Shown piece by piece: positions 1 through 5,966 of a stretch of 5,966 nucleotides of DNA. Location: positions 1 through 5,966 of the forward strand of contig JAEUSA010000064.1 in NCBI GenBank assembly GCA_016788945.1, given 5' to 3'. Every line of letters begins with the position of its first letter. The first letter of the stretch is position 1. The notes beneath the pieces are model-generated. The model was given only the letters and a program-made list of their open reading frames with translations, made no database searches and was not told where the DNA came from. This DNA is from Leptospiraceae bacterium. Lineage in GTDB: Bacteria > Spirochaetota > Leptospiria > Turneriellales > Turneriellaceae. The translations under genes were made by a program, and so were the position numbers.

Positions 1-230
1 CAAAACGCGCGGGAAAACTGCTTCGCTTCAGGCAAATCAAAACGCTTTATTTTATCTTCGCCGCTCATAAACTCGACATTACCCGCACGCGTAAAAATAT
101 TGGCTGCATGCGCTGTACCGCTGGCCCGCCGGCAGCGCGAGCAATGGCAGAAAAAAAACCGGATAAACGGCCCTTTGACGCCATATTTAACCGCACCGCA
201 AAGGCAGGTGCCTTCGTATTCCTGATCCAT
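1..230 (-). CDS. GFA-family (CENP-V/GFA) zinc-binding protein, C-terminus outside window
   Basis: This partial gene reads leftwards from an ATG at 230-228 and leaves the window after 76 codons plus two bases. Seen directly: near the N-terminus a G-T-C-L-C-G-A-V-x-Y block (Cys9, Cys11), then F-C-H-C-S-R-C-R (Cys28, Cys30, Cys33). The last visible residues are S-R-A-F followed by a codon starting TG, probably Cys. This cysteine order is that of the GFA family, in which the CxC pair and the CxCxxC cluster bind zinc and a later Cys in an F-C-x-x-C-G motif adds a ligand. Family members include glutathione-dependent formaldehyde-activating enzyme, but most are of unknown substrate, so I do not claim formaldehyde chemistry. 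The frame stays open upstream to a TAG at 296-294, with possible GTG starts at 281 and 248. I prefer the ATG because the family motif begins a few residues later. A weak GGGTGA lies 10 bases upstream. It is divergent from the PAS gene. Confidence 0.85.
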   Translation of the reverse strand, partial: MDQEYEGTCLCGAVKYGVKGPFIRFFFCHCSRCRRASGTAHAANIFTRAGNVEFMSGEDKIKRFDLPEAKQFSRAF

Positions 231-356
231 ACTAAAATGGTCACCCACCGCCAACGCCTCGGGATGAACAGCCTGAAACACAAATGGATCGGCCTATAGT
301 TTTGGATATTGCTTGATTGACTGTCAGCGCTTGCGGGAAACTGCGCAGGGTAGCCT
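231..356. promoter_or_regulatory. Divergent intergenic region between GFA-family gene and PAS gene
   Basis: These 126 bases separate two start codons that point away from each other, so both promoters should lie here. The only AT-rich stretch is around 293-325, and it contains a CTATAG palindrome at 294-299. TATAGT at 296-301 could act as a -10 box for the PAS gene, and TATAGG read on the minus strand could do the same for the GFA gene. Neither has a convincing -35 box at the right distance. AGGG at 347-350, six bases before the ATG at 357, is a reasonable ribosome binding site for the PAS gene. No operator or riboswitch is evident. Confidence 0.35.
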
Positions 357-2951
357 ATGCCGAAAAAATCTGGCAAAAAGGAAAATATACCGCAAACCGA
401 TTCAGCGGAGATACTTTCGCTCAAATTCCGCATCGCGCAGCTCGAAAAAGCACTCGTCGAACAGCAGTCGCGCCAGCGCGCCGCCGCAATTGGCGAAGCG
501 CGGATGATGCACGCGCTGCGGTCTTTTTCGACGGTAGGCATATTCGCCGCCGACGCCACCGGAAAAATTGTTTCGGCGAGTGACGGTTGGTACCGCATTC
601 TCGGGCTGAATGCCGACGAAGGACTTGGCAGCGACTGGCGGGTCAATATTCACGACGATGACCGCCATCTTGTCGAATGTACCGCAGAGCCTCATGCGAT
701 CAGCGAAAAAGTTCTGCTGTTCCGCGTGCGAGAAAAAAGCGGCGGTACGCGCAGCGTGCGCATCGTTTCGCACCCGATCACGACCGGCGAGGGCATTACC
801 GGCTACGTCGGCATTATCGAAGACCTCGTTACCGAAAAAAACCATCACCCGCAAATTGCCTGGCGACGTATCTTTGAAAATATACCCGTGCCCGTGCTGA
901 TCGTTGACAAACAACATCGGCTGATACTATACGCAAACCATTCTATGGCAGAATTTTCCGGCGCGATAGCCTCTTCGCTGCCCGGCCAACCCGACACTCT
1001 CATATTCAGCGACGCAGAACAAACACAGCGCATACTCACGCAAATCGGCGAACGCGGTTATATCACGGGCGAAGAAATTCCCGTAACGCTTCACGACGGA
1101 AAACGCAAATGGGTTCAGTTATCGTGCATCGTCTCGGAATACGACGATATCACTTGTCTTGTATATACGTTCATCGACGTCACGGCGCAGCGTCAGCTGA
1201 TAGACCGGCTGAAAAACTCAAATAGCAAGGTGCGCGAAATTGAAGTCGCTCTCAACGAACACTCGAGCGTCGCATTCACCGACAGCAACGGAATTATCAC
1301 CATGGTCAACGATAAGTTCTGCGAAACAGCGGGATATTCGCGCATGGAAGTCATCGGTCAAGATCATCGCATTATCAACTCAGGTTATCATTCGCGTGAT
1401 TTTTTCCGTGATATGTGGCAGACGATTCGCGGAGGGCAAACCTGGCGCGGCGAAATCAGAAACCGTCGCAAAGACGCTTCGTTCTACTGGTCTGATACTG
1501 TCATCGTTCCATTTCTCAACGCCGAACAGAAACCTTACCAATATGTGGCTATACGGCGCGATATTTCTGCGCGCAAAGACGCAGAGCTGACACTCGCACG
1601 CAGCGAAGCACACTTCCGCAGTATTGCCGAAGACATGCCGGCCTATGTTTGCGTATTTCTTTCTGAAGGCACAATTACTTACGCCAATGAATCGTTTTCG
1701 CGTTCAACGGGATTAAGAGCATTCGACCTCGTCGGCAGAAACTTCTATGCCTTGTTGCCGCACACAGAAAGCAGCGAACTCAAAGCGGCGCTTGCTGCGC
1801 TGACGCCTTCACAACCTGTCTTCACGCGCGACCAGAACCTACCCGATCAGACCGGCAAAACCCGCTTCATCCGCTGGACGGTGAAAGCCTTCTTTAACAG
1901 TGAAGGCAGCGCGGTATATTGCCAAGCATTCGGGCAAGATTTGACGCTGCGAAAACACGTGGAGATTCGCTCACAGCGCTTATGGCAAAGACTGGAGCAC
2001 GCAGTCGATGAAATCGGCCAAGGTATTCTTCTGCTGAACAGTGCGCGTGAGATTATTTTTGCTAACGAGCCTGCGATGCGTGTTCTCGATCTCGCGCTCA
2101 ATGAGATCGCGGCAAAATACTACTTCAAAAATGCATGGCGCGTCGCAGACGCGTCGGGCGAATTGGGGCTTTTTACGCCCGCGGCTTTCGGAGAGACTGA
2201 CGACACGCTGACATTATTCGATGCGCAGGGAAATCCCAGCGAACTGGATCTGAGAATTCTGAAGAACGAAGACGAGACAATCGTGCTGATTCGCGAGCAC
2301 ACGCCACACACCAAAGCGGCTCTGATCGATTGGCTCGAAGAACAGGAGCACGAACGGGAAAAACTGTCTGAAGAACTCGAGGGCGTGATCGGGCAGAATC
2401 TGAAACTTCTGTATTCGATGGTCGAGTCACTGCATGCTTCGGTGCCGGCGAAAGAACATGCAACGATGAGCCGCATTTACCAGATGTTATCAGAGACCTC
2501 GGCTACAGCCTCAGACATGCTGTTGCGCCTGAATCCGGGGAGCGCGAAACTCACGGGCATGCGCCAAGCCATTGAAACTTATCTGCAAAATCTGCACAAA
2601 GCCGGAGTGCACACGGCTGCGGCCGATCTCGGGGCGCTCGACGACTTTTTCCCTGAAAACTGGAATACACATTTTTTCAGACTCACTGCGGAAATTTTTG
2701 CCAGCATCAGAGAAAACTATGCTTCGGTAAATCTTCGCGTCAGAGCATGGCGCGAGGCCGGCGGTCTCGTTTTTTCTGTGAAATACGATGGAATGCCGCT
2801 GCAACCTGAAAATTCCGGAGTGCGCAATGACCACTCGCGCATCAGCGCGCGCGCTGCCCTTGTGCCGGCACTCGTAGCATGGTTTAGTAATGGTCAGGGC
2901 AACGAAGTCAGGGTGATACTGCAGAAAATATCTCTGGCGAACGCCATTTGA
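357..2951 (+). CDS. Multi-PAS sensor protein with degenerate histidine-kinase C-terminus (probable pseudokinase)
   Basis: An 864-residue cytoplasmic protein with no membrane segment or signal peptide. Residues about 16-50 are helical and charged, likely coiled coil. PAS-like domains follow at roughly 54-160, 169-278, 293-405, 416-532 and 541-648. The third is the best conserved: it carries the R-I-I-N-S-G-Y-H, W-R-G-E-I-x-N-R and P-Y-Q-Y-V-A-I-R-R-D-I blocks of the PAS_9/Aer-like type, which in relatives can hold FAD or another cofactor. The fifth is divergent. Residues 651-690 form a charged helix containing E-R-E-K-L-S-E-E-L-E-G-V-I-G-Q-N-L, which aligns with the HisKA_3 motif E-R-x-R-I-A-R-E-L-H-D-x-I-G-Q-x-L. 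The phospho-accepting His is replaced by Glu675 and the next Asp by Gly676. Residues about 765-857 resemble a HATPase_c fold, but the N-box Asn is Ser783 and the glycine boxes are largely lost. By inference it senses an intracellular signal and acts by protein contact rather than by phosphotransfer. AGGG six bases before the ATG supports the start. The thioesterase gene follows 35 bases later. Confidence 0.88.
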   Translation: MPKKSGKKENIPQTDSAEILSLKFRIAQLEKALVEQQSRQRAAAIGEARMMHALRSFSTVGIFAADATGKIVSASDGWYRILGLNADEGLGSDWRVNIHDDDRHLVECTAEPHAISEKVLLFRVREKSGGTRSVRIVSHPITTGEGITGYVGIIEDLVTEKNHHPQIAWRRIFENIPVPVLIVDKQHRLILYANHSMAEFSGAIASSLPGQPDTLIFSDAEQTQRILTQIGERGYITGEEIPVTLHDGKRKWVQLSCIVSEYDDITCLVYTFIDVTAQRQLIDRLKNSNSKVREIEVALNEHSSVAFTDSNGIITMVNDKFCETAGYSRMEVIGQDHRIINSGYHSRDFFRDMWQTIRGGQTWRGEIRNRRKDASFYWSDTVIVPFLNAEQKPYQYVAIRRDISARKDAELTLARSEAHFRSIAEDMPAYVCVFLSEGTITYANESFSRSTGLRAFDLVGRNFYALLPHTESSELKAALAALTPSQPVFTRDQNLPDQTGKTRFIRWTVKAFFNSEGSAVYCQAFGQDLTLRKHVEIRSQRLWQRLEHAVDEIGQGILLLNSAREIIFANEPAMRVLDLALNEIAAKYYFKNAWRVADASGELGLFTPAAFGETDDTLTLFDAQGNPSELDLRILKNEDETIVLIREHTPHTKAALIDWLEEQEHEREKLSEELEGVIGQNLKLLYSMVESLHASVPAKEHATMSRIYQMLSETSATASDMLLRLNPGSAKLTGMRQAIETYLQNLHKAGVHTAAADLGALDDFFPENWNTHFFRLTAEIFASIRENYASVNLRVRAWREAGGLVFSVKYDGMPLQPENSGVRNDHSRISARAALVPALVAWFSNGQGNEVRVILQKISLANAI

Positions 2952-2986
2952 TTTGACGATGCGCATAAGACAGACGGCCTAATCGC

Positions 2987-3424
2987 ATGCCCAAACCCCT
3001 GCGCACTTCACGCGGCGATTACGCTTTTTTTGCACCGATTACCACACGTTGGTCTGACAACGATGTCTACGGCCATGTGAATAACGTGGTATACTATTCT
3101 TATTTTGATAGCATCGCCAATTTATATTTGATTCAATCGGCAGGCCTGAAAATAGAGAGCGATAATATTGTGGGCTTTGTGGTGAGTTCGGGCTGCAATT
3201 ACCATGCACCGGTGGCGTACCCAGAACGACTCGAGGGTGGCTTACGCACCAACAGAATCAGCGGATCGTCGGTCGAGTACGGCATCGCCATTTTCCGCGA
3301 GGGCGACGATAGCGCCGTTGCCGACGGTTTCTTTACGCATGTTTTTGTCGATCGCAGCACCGGCAAACCAGTGCGCATTCCCGAGGATATTCGCGCGGCG
3401 CTGGAAAAAATCGCAGCCCGCTGA
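2987..3424 (+). CDS. Hotdog-fold acyl-CoA thioesterase (4HBT/YbgC/FadM type)
   Basis: A 145-residue single-domain protein, the usual length for 4-hydroxybenzoyl-CoA thioesterase-like enzymes, which hydrolyse acyl-CoA thioesters to the free acid and CoA in the cytoplasm. The signature is at residues 21-37: R-W-S-D-N-D-V-Y-G-H-V-N-N-V-V-Y-Y. By comparison with Pseudomonas 4-HBT (catalytic Asp17 in a G-D-C-D-P motif), Asp26 is the likely catalytic residue. The following G-H-V-N-N sits at the start of the long hotdog helix. The rest fits the fold's strands, for example the Y-x-A-P-V-A-Y-P-E-R-L segment at 72-82. The substrate cannot be told from the sequence; members range from aryl-CoA to short and medium fatty acyl-CoA. 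The ATG is the only start that keeps the motif near the N-terminus, although no strong ribosome binding site precedes it. It lies 35 bases after the PAS gene on the same strand and may share its transcript. Confidence 0.9.
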   Translation: MPKPLRTSRGDYAFFAPITTRWSDNDVYGHVNNVVYYSYFDSIANLYLIQSAGLKIESDNIVGFVVSSGCNYHAPVAYPERLEGGLRTNRISGSSVEYGIAIFREGDDSAVADGFFTHVFVDRSTGKPVRIPEDIRAALEKIAAR

Positions 3425-3437
3425 TACCTTCGTCTGT
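3425..3437. other. 13-base convergent gene junction without a terminator
   Basis: The thioesterase stop (TGA, 3422-3424) and the lipoprotein stop (TAA on the minus strand, 3440-3438) face each other across 13 bases. No hairpin followed by a T run fits in this space. Each transcript must therefore end inside the opposing gene, use Rho, or overlap its neighbour as antisense RNA. Confidence 0.6.
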
Positions 3438-4151
3438 TTATTTAGCCATGCCATACCCGTAGAGTAGAAGCATAATAAGCTGCACCGGGCCTGTCACAAT
3501 ATCGACGGGTACCGTAACCCCATACCAACCATACAATGCGGCAATGCTGGCTTTACTGCGCTTTTCCCATGCGATGCGTTGCATGACATCATTGTAATCG
3601 GTGCCCGGCGCTTGAGAAAAATATGCCACTTCATCCGCTGTTTTCCACACTGCGTGCATGGCCGAAAATGTATACACGTTGCTGAAATCCATGACTAAGA
3701 TAGCAGTGGGATTTTCCAAATTTCCGGTTTCATAGCCGAAGTGGCGGCGCAACATCTCTGCGGCATTCGCTTTCTGCCCGGCTTTCAAGAACAGAATTTC
3801 CCTGAACGCATTGTCGTTCATGCAGCAGGTAATCTGTGTGATGAGAAAAACGCGCGTACCGGGGCTCAATGCGCCGCGCGTTTCATAAAACATTATACCC
3901 TGCGCTGTGGATTCAACGTTTAATACACGGCCCGCGCCGCTGAGCACGCCCTCAAATTGCAGCGTCGTCAAACCGTTTTGCACAGACATTGTACCCGCGG
4001 TAATACGGTAATTGCCGTTTTGCGGCAGGGTGAGGTCAAATTCATTGATGGCTGATTTTTGTTCCCTGATCGCCTTGCTGTTCCGTGTCGTCAGGCAGGC
4101 AGAAAAAGGCAGCATGCAACAGAACGCGACAGCAGCAAAGCGGAACACCAT
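3438..4151 (-). CDS. Putative lipoprotein of unknown function
   Basis: A 237-residue protein read from an ATG at 4151-4149. The N-terminus is a short type-II signal peptide: basic M-V-F-R, a hydrophobic core, then L-P-F-S-A-C with Cys19 as the lipidated residue. Phe at -3 is unusual for the classical lipobox (Leu/Val/Ile) but fits looser spirochaete-type boxes. The mature part has a linker rich in polar residues, then alternating beta-like segments at about 37-105, a Cys-Cys pair at 109-110, and a mixed region with aromatic residues at 150-210. It ends in a hydrophobic tail (about 207-235) containing V-P-V-D-I-V-T-G-P-V-Q-L-I. That tail faintly recalls small YceK-like lipoproteins, but I do not recognise the family. 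The frame stays open upstream to 4433, which would overlap the aldehyde dehydrogenase and bury the signal peptide, so the shorter start is chosen. No clear ribosome binding site is visible. The gene is convergent with the thioesterase gene and divergent from the dehydrogenase gene. Confidence 0.75.
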   Translation of the reverse strand: MVFRFAAVAFCCMLPFSACLTTRNSKAIREQKSAINEFDLTLPQNGNYRITAGTMSVQNGLTTLQFEGVLSGAGRVLNVESTAQGIMFYETRGALSPGTRVFLITQITCCMNDNAFREILFLKAGQKANAAEMLRRHFGYETGNLENPTAILVMDFSNVYTFSAMHAVWKTADEVAYFSQAPGTDYNDVMQRIAWEKRSKASIAALYGWYGVTVPVDIVTGPVQLIMLLLYGYGMAK

Positions 4152-4252
4152 AGCAGCAGGTCCGAGAAGCCGGTTCTGACGGCAAGCCGTGTAGGTGGCC
4201 TGAACTTGCTCGCCGTATGCAGGGCGCCAGCAAAACAGGCAATGGAGACATG
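4152..4252. promoter_or_regulatory. Divergent intergenic region between lipoprotein and aldehyde dehydrogenase genes
   Basis: This 101-base gap should hold both promoters. On the minus strand, TTGCCT (4242-4237) and CATACG (4219-4214) are spaced by 17 bases and are a weak sigma-70-like candidate for the lipoprotein gene. No matching pair is evident for the dehydrogenase. A small inverted repeat CGGC-AA-GCCG lies at about 4179-4188. No operator of a known regulator is recognised. Confidence 0.25.
4244..4247 (+). promoter_or_regulatory. Ribosome binding site that decides the aldehyde dehydrogenase start
   Basis: GGAG lies five bases before the ATG at 4253 and only two bases before the ATG at 4250. 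The spacing favours 4253. An in-frame ATG at 4217 would add 12 residues and has no comparable site. Confidence 0.6.
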
Positions 4253-5671
4253 ATGAAGCAATATCCTTATTTTCTCGCCAACCGGCCGGTCGCTGCAGGG
4301 CAAAACAAACTCGCTGTAAAAGATAAATATACCGGCGAAACTTTCGCCGAAGTTGCACTCGCCGATGCGGCTGCGATCGGGAAGGCCATTTCAGCCGCGG
4401 TCGCGGCCGAACAAGCGATGGCGCAGATGGCACCGTTTGAGCGGCGTGCAGTGCTTGAGCAGGCGCTATCGCGCATCAGCGAGCGCCGGGGCGAACTTGC
4501 CGAATTACTCTGCATTGAGGCCGGCAAACCGATCAACGATGCGCGCGGTGAAGTAACGCGACTCATCGACACCTTCCGCATCGCGATGGAAGAAACGACG
4601 CGTATCGGCGGTGAAGTATTGCCGCTCGACATCACACCGCGTACGAAAGGGTATCGCGGCTTCACGAAACGTGTGCCTGTCGGTGCATGCTCATTCATCA
4701 GCCCGTTTAATTTTCCGCTGAATCTCACAGCCCACAAGATCGCGCCTGCCATTGCAGCCGGATGCCCCTTTGTACTGAAACCGGCGAGCCTCACGCCGAT
4801 AGGGGCACTCGTTCTCGGTGAAATTTTGGCCGAGACAAATCTGCCCTTGGGCGCCTTTTCGATATTGCCCTGCCCGCGCGATGCGGCTGATCTGTTCGTC
4901 ACCGATGAACGCATCAAACTGTTAAGTTTTACGGGCTCAGCCGAAGTCGGTTGGAAAATGAAAGAACGTGCCGGTAAAAAAAAGGTCACGCTCGAACTGG
5001 GCGGCAATGCCGCCGTGATCGTTGATGCCGACGCCGAGATCGATCACGCCGTCAGCCGCATCGTGTTTGGTGCATTTTACCAATCGGGTCAGAGTTGCAT
5101 CAGTGTGCAACGCATACTGATACACGAATCGATTTATGAAAAAATGCGCAGCCATCTCGTCGCGGCAACCGCAGCTCTGCGTGCTGGAAATCCGCATGAT
5201 GAAAAGGTTTTTGTCGGCCCGATGATTTCTGAAACAGAAGCAAAAAGGCTCAAATACTGGATCGATGAAGCGCATGCCGGCGGCGCGCGCATATTGTGCG
5301 GCGGCGAACTCGTCGGGGCAATGCTCGAACCTACTCTTGTCGAGGATGTCAAACCGGAGGACAAACTTTACGCCGAAGAAGCATTCGGCCCCGCTGCCGT
5401 ATTAGAAAAATTCTCCGATTTTGACGCGGCACTCGAACAAGTGAACCGCAGCCGCTACGGGTTGCAGGCTGGCATATTCACGCGGGATATCGGCAAGGCG
5501 ATGCGCGCCTGGGATAAACTCGAAGTCGGCGGCGTCGTGATCGGCGATGTTCCGAGTTTTCGCGTGGACAACATGCCTTATGGCGGCGTCAAAGATTCGG
5601 GCCTCGGGCGTGAAGGTGTTCGTTCGGCAATCGAAGACATGACCGAAATTCGTTTACTGGTGATCAGGTAG
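4253..5671 (+). CDS. NAD(P)+-dependent aldehyde dehydrogenase
   Basis: A complete 472-residue member of the aldehyde dehydrogenase superfamily, which oxidises aldehydes to carboxylic acids with NAD(P)+ in the cytoplasm. Seen (numbering from the ATG at 4253): S-P-F-N-F-P with oxyanion Asn153; cofactor-binding K-P-A-S with Lys176; the Rossmann F-T-G-S-A-E-V-G loop at 227-234; general base Glu248 in L-E-L-G-G-N; catalytic Cys282 in G-Q-S-C; and E-E-A-F-G-P with Glu376 and Phe378. The C-terminal M-P-Y-G-G-V-K-D-S-G-L-G-R-E-G and E-D-M-T-E-I-R blocks are typical of the lactaldehyde/y4uC-like branch. That placement is from memory of family sequences and does not fix the substrate. No key residue is missing and the length is normal. 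Adjacent ATG codons occur at 4250 and 4253, and ribosome-binding-site spacing favours the second. The gene is followed after five bases by the DUF1905 gene, probably in one operon. Confidence 0.93.
   Translation: MKQYPYFLANRPVAAGQNKLAVKDKYTGETFAEVALADAAAIGKAISAAVAAEQAMAQMAPFERRAVLEQALSRISERRGELAELLCIEAGKPINDARGEVTRLIDTFRIAMEETTRIGGEVLPLDITPRTKGYRGFTKRVPVGACSFISPFNFPLNLTAHKIAPAIAAGCPFVLKPASLTPIGALVLGEILAETNLPLGAFSILPCPRDAADLFVTDERIKLLSFTGSAEVGWKMKERAGKKKVTLELGGNAAVIVDADAEIDHAVSRIVFGAFYQSGQSCISVQRILIHESIYEKMRSHLVAATAALRAGNPHDEKVFVGPMISETEAKRLKYWIDEAHAGGARILCGGELVGAMLEPTLVEDVKPEDKLYAEEAFGPAAVLEKFSDFDAALEQVNRSRYGLQAGIFTRDIGKAMRAWDKLEVGGVVIGDVPSFRVDNMPYGGVKDSGLGREGVRSAIEDMTEIRLLVIR
5666..5668 (+). 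promoter_or_regulatory. Probable ribosome binding site for the DUF1905 gene
   Basis: AGG within the last codons of the dehydrogenase gene lies eight bases before the GTG at 5677. This supports translation of the downstream gene from the same mRNA, probably coupled to termination of the upstream one. Confidence 0.4.
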
Positions 5672-5676
5672 AAGCT

Positions 5677-5966
5677 GTGGAGCATAAATTTAAGGCAAAA
5701 GTCTGGATTTTTGCCGGCCCGACGCCGTGGCATTTTATCACCCTGCCTAAAAAAACCGCTGTGGAAATCAAAGCATTCCATGGGTCTGCGGCAAAAAACT
5801 TTGGCACGATCGGCGTGTTAGCGCAAATCGGAAAAACCCGTTGGAAAACTTCGGTATTCAGTGACACCAAATCACAATCGTATGTACTACCGCTTAAAGC
5901 CGAAATCCGCAAAAAGGAAAAAATTACCGTTGGTAAAATGGTTCTCGTGCAGTTGTCGGTGATTTG
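5677..5966 (+). CDS. DUF1905 domain protein, 3' end outside window
   Basis: A partial gene of 96 full codons plus two bases, open to the right edge. It matches the DUF1905 pattern along its length: an N-terminal F-K-A-K-V-W strand, P-W-H-F-I-T-L-P at 17-24, N-F-G-T-I-G-V at 41-47, then I-G-K-T-R-W-K-T-S-V-F at 51-61, S-Y-V-L-P-L-K-A-E-I-R at 68-78 and a final G-K-M-V-L-V-Q-L strand. The biochemical role of DUF1905 is unknown; some members carry a C-terminal YdeI/OmpD-associated domain, which here would lie outside the window. The start is taken as GTG because no in-frame ATG precedes the domain and the domain begins right after it. The gap to the dehydrogenase stop is five bases, so co-transcription is very likely. 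Confidence 0.82.
   Translation, partial: MEHKFKAKVWIFAGPTPWHFITLPKKTAVEIKAFHGSAAKNFGTIGVLAQIGKTRWKTSVFSDTKSQSYVLPLKAEIRKKEKITVGKMVLVQLSVI

Noticed and set aside
151..158. Run of eight A (eight T on the coding strand) in the GFA-family gene as a possible phase-variable tract
   Set aside because: It encodes Phe codons within an intact frame, and a similar A8 run encoding lysines occurs in the dehydrogenase gene; eight bases alone is not good evidence of slippage control.
108..299. Plus-strand open frame of 63 codons
   Set aside because: It lies opposite the GFA-family gene and the divergent promoter region and has no recognisable motif.
65..646. Minus-strand open frame of 193 codons
   Set aside because: It overlaps both the GFA-family gene (other frame) and the start of the PAS gene, is rich in Ser/Arg/Pro with no family motif, and is explained as a shadow of these two.
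402..917. Minus-strand open frame of 171 codons
   Set aside because: It lies wholly opposite the first PAS domains, whose frame has clear PAS features; its composition is that of an antisense shadow.
1240..1590. Plus-strand open frame of 116 codons in another phase
   Set aside because: It covers the best-conserved PAS domain in a different frame and has no motif of its own.
2511..2966. Minus-strand open frame of 151 codons
   Set aside because: It lies opposite the kinase-like C-terminus of the PAS protein, which shows the recognisable domain outline.
4152..4433. Upstream extension of the lipoprotein frame by 94 residues
   Set aside because: The extension is Arg/Pro/Cys-rich, overlaps the dehydrogenase start antisense, and would place a clear lipoprotein signal peptide in the middle of the protein.
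4267..5007. Minus-strand open frame of 246 codons
   Set aside because: It lies opposite the N-terminal half of the aldehyde dehydrogenase, which has all its family motifs; it is Ser/Ala-rich without motifs.
5664..5912. Minus-strand open frame of 82 codons at the right edge
   Set aside because: The plus strand here encodes a clear DUF1905 domain.

Overview
The window is a compact bacterial chromosomal segment of moderate GC content (about 50-55% by eye). It has six protein genes and almost no spare DNA. A lipoprotein with a signal-peptidase-II type leader indicates a cell with an outer membrane or lipid-anchored surface proteins. The codon usage, the many-PAS sensor protein and the loose lipobox (Phe at -3) would fit a spirochaete of the Leptospirales (Turneriella/Leptonema-like). 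That assignment is a guess from style, not something the sequence proves. I see no mobile element, CRISPR array, tRNA or rRNA.

Layout. (1) Left edge, minus strand: the N-terminal part of a GFA-family (CENP-V/GFA) zinc-binding protein starts at 230 and runs out of the window. (2) Divergent from it, plus strand 357-2951: an 864-residue soluble protein with about five PAS domains. It ends in what looks like a NarL/NarX-type histidine kinase module that has lost its phospho-accepting histidine and most ATP-binding signatures. (3) 35 bases downstream, plus strand 2987-3424: a hotdog-fold acyl-CoA thioesterase (4HBT/YbgC type). (4) Convergent with it and only 13 bases away, minus strand 4151-3438: an unrecognised 237-residue lipoprotein. 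(5) Divergent from the lipoprotein, plus strand 4253-5671: a complete NAD(P)+-dependent aldehyde dehydrogenase with all catalytic residues. (6) Five bases after its stop, plus strand from a GTG at 5677 to the right edge: a DUF1905 protein, probably translated from the same mRNA.

How the genes may relate. The aldehyde dehydrogenase and the DUF1905 gene look like an operon. The PAS protein and the thioesterase may be co-transcribed. A GFA-family protein and an aldehyde dehydrogenase in one neighbourhood could suggest aldehyde handling, but they are in separate transcription units and this is weak. The most notable item is the PAS protein: its C-terminus matches the HisKA_3/HATPase_c layout, but Glu stands where the conserved His should be. 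It is therefore probably a pseudokinase or a signalling partner rather than an active kinase.
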